From assembly GCF_016612995.1 (NCBI RefSeq), contig NZ_JAEOAH010000005.1, positions 186,001-250,000 of the forward strand: a stretch of DNA of 64,000 bases, in the 5' to 3' direction. The DNA comes from Viridibacillus soli. GTDB lineage: Bacteria; Bacillota; Bacilli; Bacillales_A; Planococcaceae. This document shows positions 39,820-49,180 of this stretch, piece after piece. The stretch's first letter is position 1. Each line of letters opens with the position of its first letter. The position numbers were made by a program, and so were the translations under genes. The notes beneath the pieces are model-generated. The model had not been told where the DNA came from, searched no databases, and saw only the letters and a program-made list of their open reading frames with translations.

Positions 39820-40130
39820 AGAGTTTTTTTGGGACAATGAAATTTCTTACGGAAATGATTATAAATATATACCAGCGACATCTGAGGCAATCCCTGCCGG
39901 TGTGAAATTTAACGATCCAGAAATTAGGGTTGCACTTTCAATGGATACCGCTACAAGCTTGATTGCATGCAGTCAAGCTATGGGTACGTCTATTAGAGAG
40001 ATGTTGCTTTGATGTATGTACAATTCCATTTAAGCAAAGTTCAAATTGGAGCGAAATTATTACGACTTAATAAAGAAAAAGGCTGGTTTGTTCTTCCTCA
40101 ATTACATGTAGACTATCCAGAAAACTAATG
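39820..40130 (+). pseudogene. Unidentified decayed coding sequence
   Basis: Two consecutive frames on the plus strand have protein-like content without a start or intact extent: WDNEISYGNDYKYIPATSEA and ALSMDTATSLIACSQAMG, then KGWFVLPQLHVDYPEN. They look like pieces of one or two genes with frameshifts and stops. I cannot place the family. The stretch lies between the sugar operon and the Ku remnant. Confidence 0.4.
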
Positions 40131-40139
40131 AGTGAATTA

Positions 40140-40460
40140 ATATCGTTAAGGTTTGTGAGAATTGTAAAAAGGAAATAAAACGTGAGGATATCGTTAAAGC
40201 ATATGAATACGCTAAGAATAAATTTGTCGACCCTAACTATTAGGATCTTGAGCGTTTAAAGAAAGTAAATAAGGATAAAGCAGTTGAAATCATCGACTCT
40301 ATAAATTTACTTGGAAAAAAGCGAATAATAATACAGTAACAGCAATCGATAGACAAAAAGCAATACCAGACAATATCACGGATCTATGACTTCACTCCAG
40401 GCATCATTAAGGCTTAGATGAAAAAGCCAACAACCCGAAAAAGAACAACAAAAGATAAAA
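40140..40460 (+). pseudogene. Decayed Ku gene (non-homologous end joining)
   Basis: Ku binds DNA ends and recruits LigD for repair in the spore or stationary phase. The remnant encodes VKVCENCKKEIKREDIVKAYEYAKNKF, an in-frame TAG, then DLERLKKVNKDKAVEIIDSINL. This matches the Cys-containing middle of bacterial Ku (KVCTVCEKEV and KAVEIID in B. subtilis YkoV). After a large internal deletion and frameshifts, a Ku-like tail follows (MTSLQASL, then KKPTTRKRTTKDKTS ending in a stop). The N-terminal part is missing. Confidence 0.8.
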
Positions 40461-40471
40461 CCTCTTAACGT

Positions 40472-40512
40472 AAAAAAGCGATCCACTCTTAATTTGAGTA
40501 GAACGCTTTTTT
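40472..40512 (+). terminator. Terminator of the lost Ku gene
   Basis: A stem of AAAAAAGCG...CCACTC paired with GAGTAG...CGCTTTTTT and a T run follows the last Ku-like codons by about 10 bp. The terminator outlived its gene. Confidence 0.75.
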
Positions 40513-40642
40513 GGGGGGTTCTTTTATTATGTTATTTGAATTGAATTTTTATGTGATTAAATATTCAATTTTTCCTTTGGGATCGCTGTTCCCTTGTAAA
40601 ATCTTATTAATCCTTTCCCTAATAGATAGCATAATAACAAAA
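40513..40642. other. AT-rich gap with no recognised feature
   Basis: Between the Ku terminator and the decayed metallo-beta-lactamase-fold gene there is only AT-rich sequence. I see no coding or structural signal. Confidence 0.5.
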
Positions 40643-41362
40643 CTATTTCTTTGTTACCTTAACCATAATTTTAGAACCTGTTGAGGTGAATACAACATTA
40701 CCATTTTTATCAGTACGATAGATTTTTGCCTTTTTTGTTTTAACCGTTTTAGAGTAGCTGGTGTAGGGTGTCCATTGCCATTTGTAGAGCTTACACTAAT
40801 CACAGCATAGGTTGTAAAAAACTCAATGTAGTGGCTTCTTTTGCCCCATGATGACTTACCTTCAGTACTTCTACTTTAGATAGAACACCTGCATTCAGCG
40901 TCTCCAGTAAAGAGGAATTTCTTTTTGTTATGTGTGAGCTGAAGTACGGCACTCCATCTTTTAAATCAGATGGAATGTAAGTTGTAACTGGACCTAAGAA
41001 TTTGAGTGTAATGTTTTTTGCTTTCGAAGGGATTGTTACTCCGTTTTTGACTAAATTAATTTTAAGGCTTTCTTTTTAACGGCAGTTAGAAAGTTTTTAT
41101 ATGCAATTGTCGTATGTGAAACTTTTGGCTTTTATGTATCGATTACTTCAGCTAATCCACCTACATACTCCGCTTCCGGATGAGTTGAAACAACTGCATT
41201 TAATGTTTTTACTTTCTGTTTCTTTAAATACTCTACTACTTCATCTCCTTGCCCAACATCAATAACGTGAACTTTCACATTGCTTGCTGCTTCAGCCGAT
41301 GGAACACTAATGAATAACGAAGCAGACAATGAGAAAATCAATAATAGATTAATTTTCTTCAC
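40643..41362 (-). pseudogene. Decayed secreted metallo-beta-lactamase-fold (ComEC-like) protein gene
   Basis: The 5' end encodes a signal peptide (MKKINLLLIFSLSASLFI... SAEAA) and VKVHVIDVGQGD, the first strand of a ComEC/Rec2-type metallo-beta-lactamase fold. It then jumps to VVSTHPEAEYVGGLAEVI, where the metal site THxxxxH has lost its aspartate and His (SILI... and D-GG segments are gone). The rest has frameshifts and stops, with recognisable pieces near 40,800-40,980. It ends with AKIYRTDKNGNVVFTSTGSK. The protein cannot be functional. Confidence 0.85.
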
Positions 41363-41447
41363 TATGTACCTCCAAAATTTCGGTTATTTAATTACCCTTC
41401 CTAGCAATACAACAAAAACAAGGTAGATGAAGTGATTATAAATAAAA

Positions 41448-41473
41448 AGCCCACACAATATACTGTGTGGGCT
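41448..41473 (-). terminator. ftsZ terminator
   Basis: A stem AGCCCACACA/TGTGTGGGCT is followed on the minus strand by TTTTATTTA, 16 bp past the ftsZ stop. It ends the division cluster before the accessory island. Confidence 0.85.
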
Positions 41474-41488
41474 GGTTGCATTTATCTA

Positions 41489-42655
41489 TTAGCGACGTTT
41501 TTGACGGTTACGTAAAAATGTCGGAATATCTAAAGTATCATCTTGAGTTTGCACTTGTTGTGTTTGACGCACTGGCTCTTGATGTATTTTCACTTCTTCT
41601 TGTCTTACTTCACGTCCCTGTTGTTGAGGTGCAGCAGTAACTGCTGGGCGACCAGCACCAATACCACCTCGTCCTGCAGAGCGCGGATCAAGATGTACTT
41701 CATCATCTGAGAAGCCCGTCGCAATAACTGTTACGATGATTTCATCTTTCAAGTTATCATTAATAACCGCACCGAAGATAATGTTCACATCTTCATCCGA
41801 GGCAGCTGATACGATATCAGCAGCATCCCCTACTTCATAAAGACCAAGGTTTGAACCACCAGTCATATTCATAAGGACACCTTTTGCACCATGAATCGAT
41901 GTTTCAAGCAACGGACTTGAAATCGCTTTTTTGGCAGCTTCTATTGCACGGTTTTCACCAGATGCAATACCAATTCCCATTAGTGCGGAACCTTTATCAG
42001 ACATAATCGATTTAACGTCTGCAAAGTCTAAGTTGATAAGACCTGGTGTCGCAATCAAATCAGAAATACCTTGTACTCCTTGACGAAGAACATTATCTGC
42101 TTCACGGAACGCTTCTAGCATAGGCGTGTTTTTATCTACAATTTCAAGCAAACGATCATTTGGAATAACGATTAATGTGTCAACCGCTTCTTTCATGGCA
42201 GTAGTACCACCAAAACCTTGTGATTGACGTTTACGACCTTCAAAAGTAAATGGACGTGTTACAACACCTACTGTTAAAGCGCCTAAATCATGCGCAATTT
42301 GAGCGATTACAGGCGCTGCCCCAGTACCAGTACCGCCACCCATACCTGCAGTAACGAATACCATATCTGCACCGCTTAATGCTTCTTCAAGCTGTTCTTT
42401 GCTTTCTTCAGCAGCTTTTTTCCCCACTTCAGGATTTGCTCCTGCACCTAAACCACGTGTCAATTTACTACCAATTTGTAATTTCACATCAGCTTTTGAA
42501 AGTTTAAGTGCCTGTGAATCCGTATTTACGGCAATGAATTCTACACCTTGAACACCATGTTCGATCATTCGATTGACTGCATTATTACCTCCGCCACCAA
42601 CGCCGATAACTTTAATAACTGCTAGTTGATCGATCTCTGTATCAAATTCTAACAT
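41489..42655 (-). CDS. ftsZ: Cell-division protein FtsZ
   Basis: FtsZ is the tubulin-like GTPase that forms the division ring. The 388-residue protein has [13 protein letters not shown] near residue 20, the tubulin signature [13 protein letters not shown] near 105-117, a variable Gln-rich linker from about 330 and the C-terminal peptide DIPTFLRNR that binds FtsA and SepF. It follows ftsA by 49 bp. Confidence 0.97.
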   Translation of the reverse strand: MLEFDTEIDQLAVIKVIGVGGGGNNAVNRMIEHGVQGVEFIAVNTDSQALKLSKADVKLQIGSKLTRGLGAGANPEVGKKAAEESKEQLEEALSGADMVFVTAGMGGGTGTGAAPVIAQIAHDLGALTVGVVTRPFTFEGRKRQSQGFGGTTAMKEAVDTLIVIPNDRLLEIVDKNTPMLEAFREADNVLRQGVQGISDLIATPGLINLDFADVKSIMSDKGSALMGIGIASGENRAIEAAKKAISSPLLETSIHGAKGVLMNMTGGSNLGLYEVGDAADIVSAASDEDVNIIFGAVINDNLKDEIIVTVIATGFSDDEVHLDPRSAGRGGIGAGRPAVTAAPQQQGREVRQEEVKIHQEPVRQTQQVQTQDDTLDIPTFLRNRQKRR

Positions 42656-42704
42656 CTCTATTCCTCCTAATTCAGCTCATTATGTGTAGAGAAAGCCGCC
42701 TTTT

Positions 42705-43982
42705 TTATTCTAAAAATTTGGTTAAGAAATTCCGAACCTTACCAACTACGCCTTCTTTTTGCTCATGGGTATCATAAGTAGCTGGCGTTTTTGTATTTGA
42801 CTCTTGATTTTGAATTGGTCCTAGCGGTTTGTCATCACTGTAATCTCCTAGAAATTGAGATTCCATATATGCATAACGAATTAAGTTTACTGCTGATGTA
42901 TATTCAGGTTCCCTAACACCTATATATTCAGGCGTATAAACTCGTACTCTCGTTTGTAACACATGACGAGCTAGTTGAGAAATACCCTCTAGTTTAGCAA
43001 CGCCACCAGTTAACACTACGCCACCTGGTAAATCTTGAATACCCATCCGATATAGCTCATCGATGATCATGTCGAATAATTCTTCCAGTCGAACACCGAT
43101 AATTTCGGATATATATCTTTGACTAAATTGTTCCTTCGTATCTGCACCAATAACCGGTACTTCAAATAGTTCATCTTCTGAAGCATCGTCATAAAATGCA
43201 TGCCCGTAGTCTATTTTAATCTTTTCAGCTTGTTCTGTCGGTGTTTTTAAAACGATTGATAAATCTTTCGTAATATGTTCCCCACCTACTGGAATAACTG
43301 CTGTGTGTGTGAAATGTTCATCTTTGAAAATGGCAATTGTTGTTGAACCACCACCAATATCAATAAATGCCGTTCCTCGGTTCTTTTCATCTTCTGTTAA
43401 TGCAAATTCACCTGCAGCAAGTGACTGTAAGTAAATTTGTTGAATATCCAAACCCGCTTTTTCAACACAGCGGAGTACATTATGAAGGACCGTCTTTGAA
43501 GTTGTGACTAAGGTACCGTCCATTTCAAGTCGGATACCAATCATACCGCGAGGGTCTTTAATTTCATCTAAATTATCTACAATAAATTGTCTAGGAACTA
43601 AATTGACTAGCTCTCTTTCTGGCGGAATTGACATCACTTGTGCCGATTCCAATACGCGATCTAAATCCTCATCGCCTATTTCACGGTTATCACTATTAAC
43701 TGCAACGACACCTTTAACAGGTTGCAGCATTGCCTGATTGGCAGGGATCCCTAAAATTACTTTATTGATAGACATCCCTATCATTCTCTCGGCTTGATCG
43801 ACCGCTTTTTTAATAGATTGTACTGTAGCATCTATATCTACAATACTCCCTTTTCGAATGCCAGTAGATTTTACATTCCCGACTCCTATTACATGTAAAG
43901 TCTCATTATTTACTTCACCAATAACGACCTTAATGGATGATGATCCTATATCTAGTGATACGTATAATTCTGAGTGATTCAA
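42705..43982 (-). CDS. ftsA: Cell-division protein FtsA
   Basis: FtsA is an actin-like ATPase that tethers FtsZ to the membrane. The 425-residue protein begins ELYVSLDIGSSSIKVVIGEV (phosphate 1 loop), has GTAFIDIGGGSTTIAIF (phosphate 2) and GGVVLTGGVAKLEGI (adenosine), and ends in the amphipathic helix KVRNFLTKFLE that inserts in the membrane. Confidence 0.97.
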   Translation of the reverse strand: MNHSELYVSLDIGSSSIKVVIGEVNNETLHVIGVGNVKSTGIRKGSIVDIDATVQSIKKAVDQAERMIGMSINKVILGIPANQAMLQPVKGVVAVNSDNREIGDEDLDRVLESAQVMSIPPERELVNLVPRQFIVDNLDEIKDPRGMIGIRLEMDGTLVTTSKTVLHNVLRCVEKAGLDIQQIYLQSLAAGEFALTEDEKNRGTAFIDIGGGSTTIAIFKDEHFTHTAVIPVGGEHITKDLSIVLKTPTEQAEKIKIDYGHAFYDDASEDELFEVPVIGADTKEQFSQRYISEIIGVRLEELFDMIIDELYRMGIQDLPGGVVLTGGVAKLEGISQLARHVLQTRVRVYTPEYIGVREPEYTSAVNLIRYAYMESQFLGDYSDDKPLGPIQNQESNTKTPATYDTHEQKEGVVGKVRNFLTKFLE

Positions 43983-44076
43983 TCTGTGGCACCTCCTTCA
44001 ACAACTCTTATCAATATTCTATTGTAAATTGAGTAACTTGTCTAAATAAATTCCTGTTTTTTCGAAAAAATTCCTT

Positions 44077-44448
44077 CTATTGGACTGTTTCTTCGGATTT
44101 TTTTGCTTTTTTATCGTTCCATTTTGATAATAATATCCTTCTAATGATTGCGATATTTTGAAAAAGTCGAACTCCGAAAGCAAAAACAGCTGCTAAATAT
44201 AAATCTACCCCTAAATGAACTCCTAAAAATGCTAACCCTGCAGCTAGTGCAATATTGAAGAAAAAGCCTGTAACGAATACGTGATCATCATACACTTGTT
44301 GCAATTGTGCTCTTATACCACCGAAAATGGTATCCAAAGCTGCTAGTACAGCAATCGATAAATAACTTTCATAAACGATGGGTATTTCAATATCAGTTAA
44401 CAAACCAAGGGAAATACCAAATAGTAAACCTAGTAACGGTAACCACAA
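44077..44448 (-). CDS. sbp: Small basic protein Sbp (DUF1290)
   Basis: The 123-residue membrane protein has three hydrophobic segments and the DUF1290 pattern (LAALDTIFGGIRAQLQ, DVFVTGFFFN-like segment, RLFQNIAIIRR). It is named Sbp in B. subtilis, where it lies directly before ftsA. The function is not established. It follows ylxX by 3 bp. Confidence 0.9.
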   Translation of the reverse strand: MWLPLLGLLFGISLGLLTDIEIPIVYESYLSIAVLAALDTIFGGIRAQLQQVYDDHVFVTGFFFNIALAAGLAFLGVHLGVDLYLAAVFAFGVRLFQNIAIIRRILLSKWNDKKAKKSEETVQ

Positions 44449-44451
44449 ACT

Positions 44452-45171
44452 CTATTCCCCCTTTTTCGTTTCTGATAAAAATTTATTTTCAAAAGATCTA
44501 TCATATGCATCTAAAGCTAACTTTTTCTGGGGCTCTCCAATCGACAAAGTTAAATTATCGATATAAAATTCATCCGCGATTGACGAAGCTTCCAAGTAAC
44601 TTGCAAGCTTTTTTGCATCCGCCAAAGTACTCGTACTAATTATTAGCGAAAATGGCGGAGTTCGAACGGCCAAACTATTAACAGTAGTTTGTCCATTAAT
44701 ATCACGAATTGCCGTTGTTTGAACGATACGCTTGCCATCAATTACAACCGCATTGCCTTTAAAACGATTAATATCATTGACTAGCTTTACCATTAAGTCC
44801 GGCGAAATATTTGGCACTTCTTGTCCTAACGCCTTAGCCTCCATTGCAGCATCAACACTTAGTACTAAGCCTGGCGATTTAATCACCGTTAAACCCGCTT
44901 CTTGCTTCAACTCTTGAACTGTCTCCCTTAATACACGATCTGGACTATCATTGTTTAAATTATCGTATTTACTAATCGTCGTATTCAAAGACCTAATATT
45001 CGCTAACAGTTCTGAATGGCGTTGCTTTTCAAGCGATAATTCCCGGCGAATATCCCATAGATCACGCGTATCACGTTGTTTTGGATTTTTCACCGTGTTA
45101 TATTGCATCGCTAACATAAATCCAATGATGAACAGTACGATGATGAATGGTGTATTCATTTTACGCTTCAA
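44452..45171 (-). CDS. ylxX: DUF881 membrane-anchored protein (YlxX)
   Basis: The 239-residue protein has one N-terminal transmembrane segment (residues 7-20), a coiled coil at about 35-90 and a DUF881 domain (SPGLVLSVDAA, NAVVIDGKRIV, AVRTPPFSLIISTST). The start is TTG, 8 bp from GAGGAGG. Its role is unknown. It lies next to a paralogue (ylxW), as in B. subtilis. Confidence 0.88.
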   Translation of the reverse strand: MKRKMNTPFIIVLFIIGFMLAMQYNTVKNPKQRDTRDLWDIRRELSLEKQRHSELLANIRSLNTTISKYDNLNNDSPDRVLRETVQELKQEAGLTVIKSPGLVLSVDAAMEAKALGQEVPNISPDLMVKLVNDINRFKGNAVVIDGKRIVQTTAIRDINGQTTVNSLAVRTPPFSLIISTSTLADAKKLASYLEASSIADEFYIDNLTLSIGEPQKKLALDAYDRSFENKFLSETKKGE

Positions 45172-45196
45172 TATGTCGCCTCCTCACTAGATTCTA

Positions 45197-45925
45197 TTAA
45201 GAATTCCCTTGGACGGCTGGCATGATCAGCTCCTTGCTACTATCAATCACCACAACGATATTATCATCAATGAGTTGGTCATAAACGCCGCCTGCTAGTG
45301 TTAACCCTGCGGATAATACTTTAGGGTCACCTACTGCCTCAATGATAAACGGTGCTGGAAATTGATCATCATCAATCGTAATAACCGGCCCATTACATTT
45401 AATATAGGAATTAGCTTCCAAGCGATGCCCGTTAATTGCAATAGCTTGTGCTCCGGAAATCTTTAATTCATTTAACACTTTAAAAACATGACTTTCATGA
45501 ACAATATAGTCATTCGGATTAACTGATTTTGGATTATATTCAGCATCTTGCAATGTTACAGTAACACCTGAACCTTGACCAGGAATCTTGCCAAGCATAA
45601 GACGTAAATTATCTGCCTGCTTCACTAAATTTCTAGACCCTTCTTTACTACCCGAAAAATCTTGTTCATAATCCTTTATTTTTTGTTGTAGTTGTAACTT
45701 TTCCTCTTCAAGCTCTTTGTTACGTTCTTGTTGAACAATCAAGTTTTCTCGTAATTGTTCTTTTCTTTCAAAATCAGAAGAGTTTATTTCAATCATCGTA
45801 TTGTCTTTTGTTTTGGCGGTATTATAGGCATATGAAAAAAGAAAACCTAGTACAATTGAAACGATCAGAAAGGCAAATTGATGTTTAACAGATTGGCGTT
45901 TTTTACTTGCCTGCTGTTTGGTCAT
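45197..45925 (-). CDS. ylxW: DUF881 membrane-anchored protein (YlxW)
   Basis: The 242-residue paralogue of YlxX has an N-terminal basic stretch and transmembrane segment (about residues 14-29), a long coiled coil (residues 48-110) and a DUF881 domain (GSGVTVTLQDAEYNP, AIAINGHRLEANSYI, INSSDF earlier). It overlaps the end of divIB by 23 bp. Confidence 0.88.
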   Translation of the reverse strand: MTKQQASKKRQSVKHQFAFLIVSIVLGFLFSYAYNTAKTKDNTMIEINSSDFERKEQLRENLIVQQERNKELEEEKLQLQQKIKDYEQDFSGSKEGSRNLVKQADNLRLMLGKIPGQGSGVTVTLQDAEYNPKSVNPNDYIVHESHVFKVLNELKISGAQAIAINGHRLEANSYIKCNGPVITIDDDQFPAPFIIEAVGDPKVLSAGLTLAGGVYDQLIDDNIVVVIDSSKELIMPAVQGNS

Positions 45926-46697
45926 CTATTTCCTCCTCTTTAGCCTGCTCGCCATATTCACTCGTATACGAGCGGTAGAACGAACCGACTTCTAAGTCAA
46001 TAACCCCTTTTTCACCTTTTTTGACTTGAGAAATGATAGAAGGATAATACTTCAATTTTTCTGCTAATGTCGTAATGGTTGCACGTACTTCAAAGCCGTC
46101 ATTCATAAATAAGCGAATCGCATACGGATTGGATTTCGTTGGAATTGCGTTCACTTGAGAAATTAAGGTCATCAATTCCTCATCAACCTTGTCCAATTGT
46201 TTAATTATTTTCAGTAATAAATCCTCTTCTTTAAAGCCAACTAAAATGGGTAAATTCATTTCTCGTGGTAATTCATCTAAGTTGTAAATTACGCCATTTT
46301 GCAATACAAGATTATACCGATCACCCTGCTTAATAAAAGTTTTTTTGTCATACTCTTTCACTTTTATGGTCACAGTGTTTAACCAATTCCGTTCAACTGT
46401 AACACTCTCGACCCAATTTTTCTTTTGAATGGACGCTTCAACATTTTTTAGTTTAAAGTCCCATAATGAATCGCCGACACGGATCGTACTAACCTTTGAA
46501 TAGTATTCCGCATTTTTTAAATGCCCGCCAGAAACTTCAATTTTGTTAATATGACTTAAAGATGATTGAAAATAAAGAAGTGCCAGTAAGATGATGCCGA
46601 ATATGGCTAGCAATATCGTAAACCGCAGATTCGTCCGTTTCTTACGACGCTCACGAAGCGTTGGTATACGTTCTTCTATATCTATAATTTTCTCCAT
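45903..46697 (-). CDS. divIB: Cell-division protein DivIB (FtsQ)
   Basis: DivIB binds FtsL and DivIC at the division septum. The 264-residue protein has a basic cytoplasmic tail (RERRKKRTNLRF), a transmembrane segment (about residues 25-45), a POTRA domain (INKIEVSGGHLKNAEYYSKV) and a beta domain. The ATG at 46697 lies 8 bp from GGAAGGAG; a GTG three codons earlier overlaps that site. In B. subtilis murG and murB precede this gene; here ftsW/spoVE is 25 bp upstream. Confidence 0.92.
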   Translation of the reverse strand: MEKIIDIEERIPTLRERRKKRTNLRFTILLAIFGIILLALLYFQSSLSHINKIEVSGGHLKNAEYYSKVSTIRVGDSLWDFKLKNVEASIQKKNWVESVTVERNWLNTVTIKVKEYDKKTFIKQGDRYNLVLQNGVIYNLDELPREMNLPILVGFKEEDLLLKIIKQLDKVDEELMTLISQVNAIPTKSNPYAIRLFMNDGFEVRATITTLAEKLKYYPSIISQVKKGEKGVIDLEVGSFYRSYTSEYGEQAKEEEIDDQTAGK

Positions 46698-46721
46698 ACT
46701 GTACACTCCTTCCTCTTTTAT

Positions 46722-47798
46722 TTAAATTCTTTTTGTAAAATTCCAAATAACCCCGACTACTAGCCATGCGGACATTAACGATGATCCTCCATAGCTGATA
46801 AAGGGTAAGGTCACACCTGTTACAGGTAATAAGCCCGAAACAACCCCAATATTTAGGAAAGCTTGAAAGCCAAGCATACTAATCAATGCCGCTACACTGT
46901 AAAAGTAGCTTAATTGTTGCGTTCTGACCGCCAAAGCATAACCTGCGTACAAAGCAACCCCAAAGGTTATAACGATCAATGACGCGCCTATAAAGCCCGT
47001 TTCTTCAGCAATGATTGAAAAGATGAAATCATTTTGTGGTTCGGGTAAATATAAATACTTTTGACGACTATTACCAAAACCATGTCCAAACAACCCAGCT
47101 GGACCTATAGCAAGAAGTGATTGAATTGCCTGGAAGCCACTACCTAAAGGGTCTGACCATGGATCTAAATACGCTTCAATACGCTTTAATCGATACGGAG
47201 CTGAAATGATTAAACCAACTAAACCGCTTACGCCAACCATCATAAGAAAGACGTAAAATCGAATTGGATAACCTGCTATAAAGAGTAAAGCAAAAGCAGA
47301 GACGATTATTATAAAAGCAGAACCAAAATCAGGCTGTAGCATAATAAGCGCTACCGGTAATAACATCCATACAAAATGGTTGAGTTGAATTGTCCGCTCA
47401 CTACTTTTCTTACGTGCTAACACGAAGCTTAATTTCACAAGCATCGCAATTTTGGCAAACTCAGCAGGTTGAATACTTAGTGGGCCTAAATCAATCCAGC
47501 TTTGAGAACCATTCCGCTGAGCCCCTACCCCAGGGATCAATACCGCAATCAATAACACAAGGGAAAATATGTACAGTATCGACCAACTTTTTTCCATTCT
47601 TAGGAGGGTACTATTGGAAACAGCATAAAATGCGGAGACCGCCACACCTAAATAGATTAGTTGCTTGAAAAGAAAAGGGGCTGTATTACCATAATGTACT
47701 TTGCCCCAATAAGTTCCTGCAGAATAGACGAAAACAATGCCTGTCAATGTTAATAAAATGACTGCACTCATAAATAGCGTGCGTTCACGTTGATTCAG
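46722..47798 (-). CDS. spoVE: SEDS-family peptidoglycan polymerase (SpoVE/FtsW), likely CTG start
   Basis: The protein polymerises lipid II with a partner transpeptidase. It has about ten transmembrane segments and the SEDS motifs (SAPYRLKRIEAYLDPWSDPLGSGFQAIQS, GFGNSRQKYLYLPEPQNDFIFSIIAEE, LPFISYGGSSL). By position and sequence it matches B. subtilis SpoVE. The first ATG (47771) lacks a ribosome site and would start inside the first membrane segment. CTG at 47798 follows GGAAGGA at 8 bp and gives NQRERTLFM, a normal cytoplasmic tail, for 358 residues. Division FtsW could be this or another gene. Confidence 0.88.
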   Translation of the reverse strand: MNQRERTLFMSAVILLTLTGIVFVYSAGTYWGKVHYGNTAPFLFKQLIYLGVAVSAFYAVSNSTLLRMEKSWSILYIFSLVLLIAVLIPGVGAQRNGSQSWIDLGPLSIQPAEFAKIAMLVKLSFVLARKKSSERTIQLNHFVWMLLPVALIMLQPDFGSAFIIIVSAFALLFIAGYPIRFYVFLMMVGVSGLVGLIISAPYRLKRIEAYLDPWSDPLGSGFQAIQSLLAIGPAGLFGHGFGNSRQKYLYLPEPQNDFIFSIIAEETGFIGASLIVITFGVALYAGYALAVRTQQLSYFYSVAALISMLGFQAFLNIGVVSGLLPVTGVTLPFISYGGSSLMSAWLVVGVIWNFTKRI

Positions 47799-47830
47799 CT
47801 ATGGCATCCTTCCTGTTGTTCAAAATTTAC

Positions 47831-49180
47831 TTACAACTTCATAGCAGCTTCGATGAACTTATCACCGCGTATTTCAAAAGTTGGGTATTGATCCCAGCTT
47901 GCGCATGCTGGAGATAGTAAAATGACATCTCCCTCATTTGATAAATTCGCTGCTTGTTCAACACCTGACTCCATTTGATCTGCATGGGCTATTTTCTCAA
48001 CGCCACACGATTTTGCAAATTCCGCAAATCGACCGGCTGTTTCCCCCGTTACTACAACCGCATGCACATTACTCATATGTGGACGTAATTCTTCAAATGA
48101 ATGGCCGCGATCTAAACCACCTGCTAGTAATACAATCGGCTGATTAAATGCTGCTAATGCACTGCGAGTAGCTAGTGCGTTCGTCGCTTTTGAATCATTA
48201 AAGATTTTACGACCTTGCCATTCCCGAACAAATTGAGTACGGTGTTTAACACCTGTGAATGATGATAATACATGCTCCATTTTAATTTTCGGACATTCCA
48301 TAATAATAGCCGCTGCAACTGCTACTAAAACATTTTCTAAATTATGTTGTCCTGGGAGAGCAATAATACTACGTTCAATAAACGGCTTGCCTAACCAATA
48401 AATCATGTCATCATCTGCACTAATTCCTAAGTAGTTAATACCATTTGTTGTGAATGGAATTTTATGTGCATTTGATTTACTCGCGTACTCTGCAACAATT
48501 TTTTGATCTGCATTGTAGATTAAATAATCTGTTGCATCCTGATTACGTGTAACGCCAAACTTAGCATCTCCGTAACCTTTCATCGAACCATGATAGTCAA
48601 TATGTGCTTCGTATAAATTCGTCCAAATTGCAATTTTCGGCTTAAATTGTTCTGTCCCCATTAATTGGAATGAAGATAATTCTGTGACAATTACATTATC
48701 CTCCGTAGCATCTTCAGTGACAGAACATGCCACTGTACCAATATTTCCTGCAATTAGAGGATTCAAACCACCTTGATTTAAAATATGATACAGCAAAGTA
48801 GTCGTAGTTGTTTTACCATTAGAACCCGTAATACCAATGATTGGCGCCTTACTAATTAAATAAGCAAGTTCTACTTCGGTCCATACTGGAATGCCACGTT
48901 TCACAGCATCTGCTACTAAAATGTTTGTATAAGGAATTCCTGGATTTTTCACAACTAATTCGAAGCCTTCATCCAATAAATCTTCTGGATGACGACCACA
49001 AATCACTGTAATACCTTGTTTTAAAAGGCGTTGTGCATCTTGATTTTCTTCAAACGGTTTAGCGTCGTTGACAGTGACGAATGCACCCATTTTATGCAGT
49101 AATTCTGCTGCTGCAACACCGCTTTTAGCTAACCCTAATACAAGTACTTTTTTATGTTCCATCATAGTTAAGCTTTTCAT
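47831..49180 (-). CDS. murD: UDP-N-acetylmuramoylalanine-D-glutamate ligase
   Basis: MurD adds D-Glu to UDP-MurNAc-L-Ala. The 449-residue product begins MKSLTMMEHKKVLVLGLAKSG, with ATP-binding GITGSNGKTTTTTLLYH near residues 115-131 and Lys-containing DSKATNALATRSAL for the Mur fold. The ATG at 49180 follows GGAGG and overlaps the mraY stop (ATGA). The 75 bp open upstream lie inside mraY. Confidence 0.95.
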   Translation of the reverse strand: MKSLTMMEHKKVLVLGLAKSGVAAAELLHKMGAFVTVNDAKPFEENQDAQRLLKQGITVICGRHPEDLLDEGFELVVKNPGIPYTNILVADAVKRGIPVWTEVELAYLISKAPIIGITGSNGKTTTTTLLYHILNQGGLNPLIAGNIGTVACSVTEDATEDNVIVTELSSFQLMGTEQFKPKIAIWTNLYEAHIDYHGSMKGYGDAKFGVTRNQDATDYLIYNADQKIVAEYASKSNAHKIPFTTNGINYLGISADDDMIYWLGKPFIERSIIALPGQHNLENVLVAVAAAIIMECPKIKMEHVLSSFTGVKHRTQFVREWQGRKIFNDSKATNALATRSALAAFNQPIVLLAGGLDRGHSFEELRPHMSNVHAVVVTGETAGRFAEFAKSCGVEKIAHADQMESGVEQAANLSNEGDVILLSPACASWDQYPTFEIRGDKFIEAAMKL

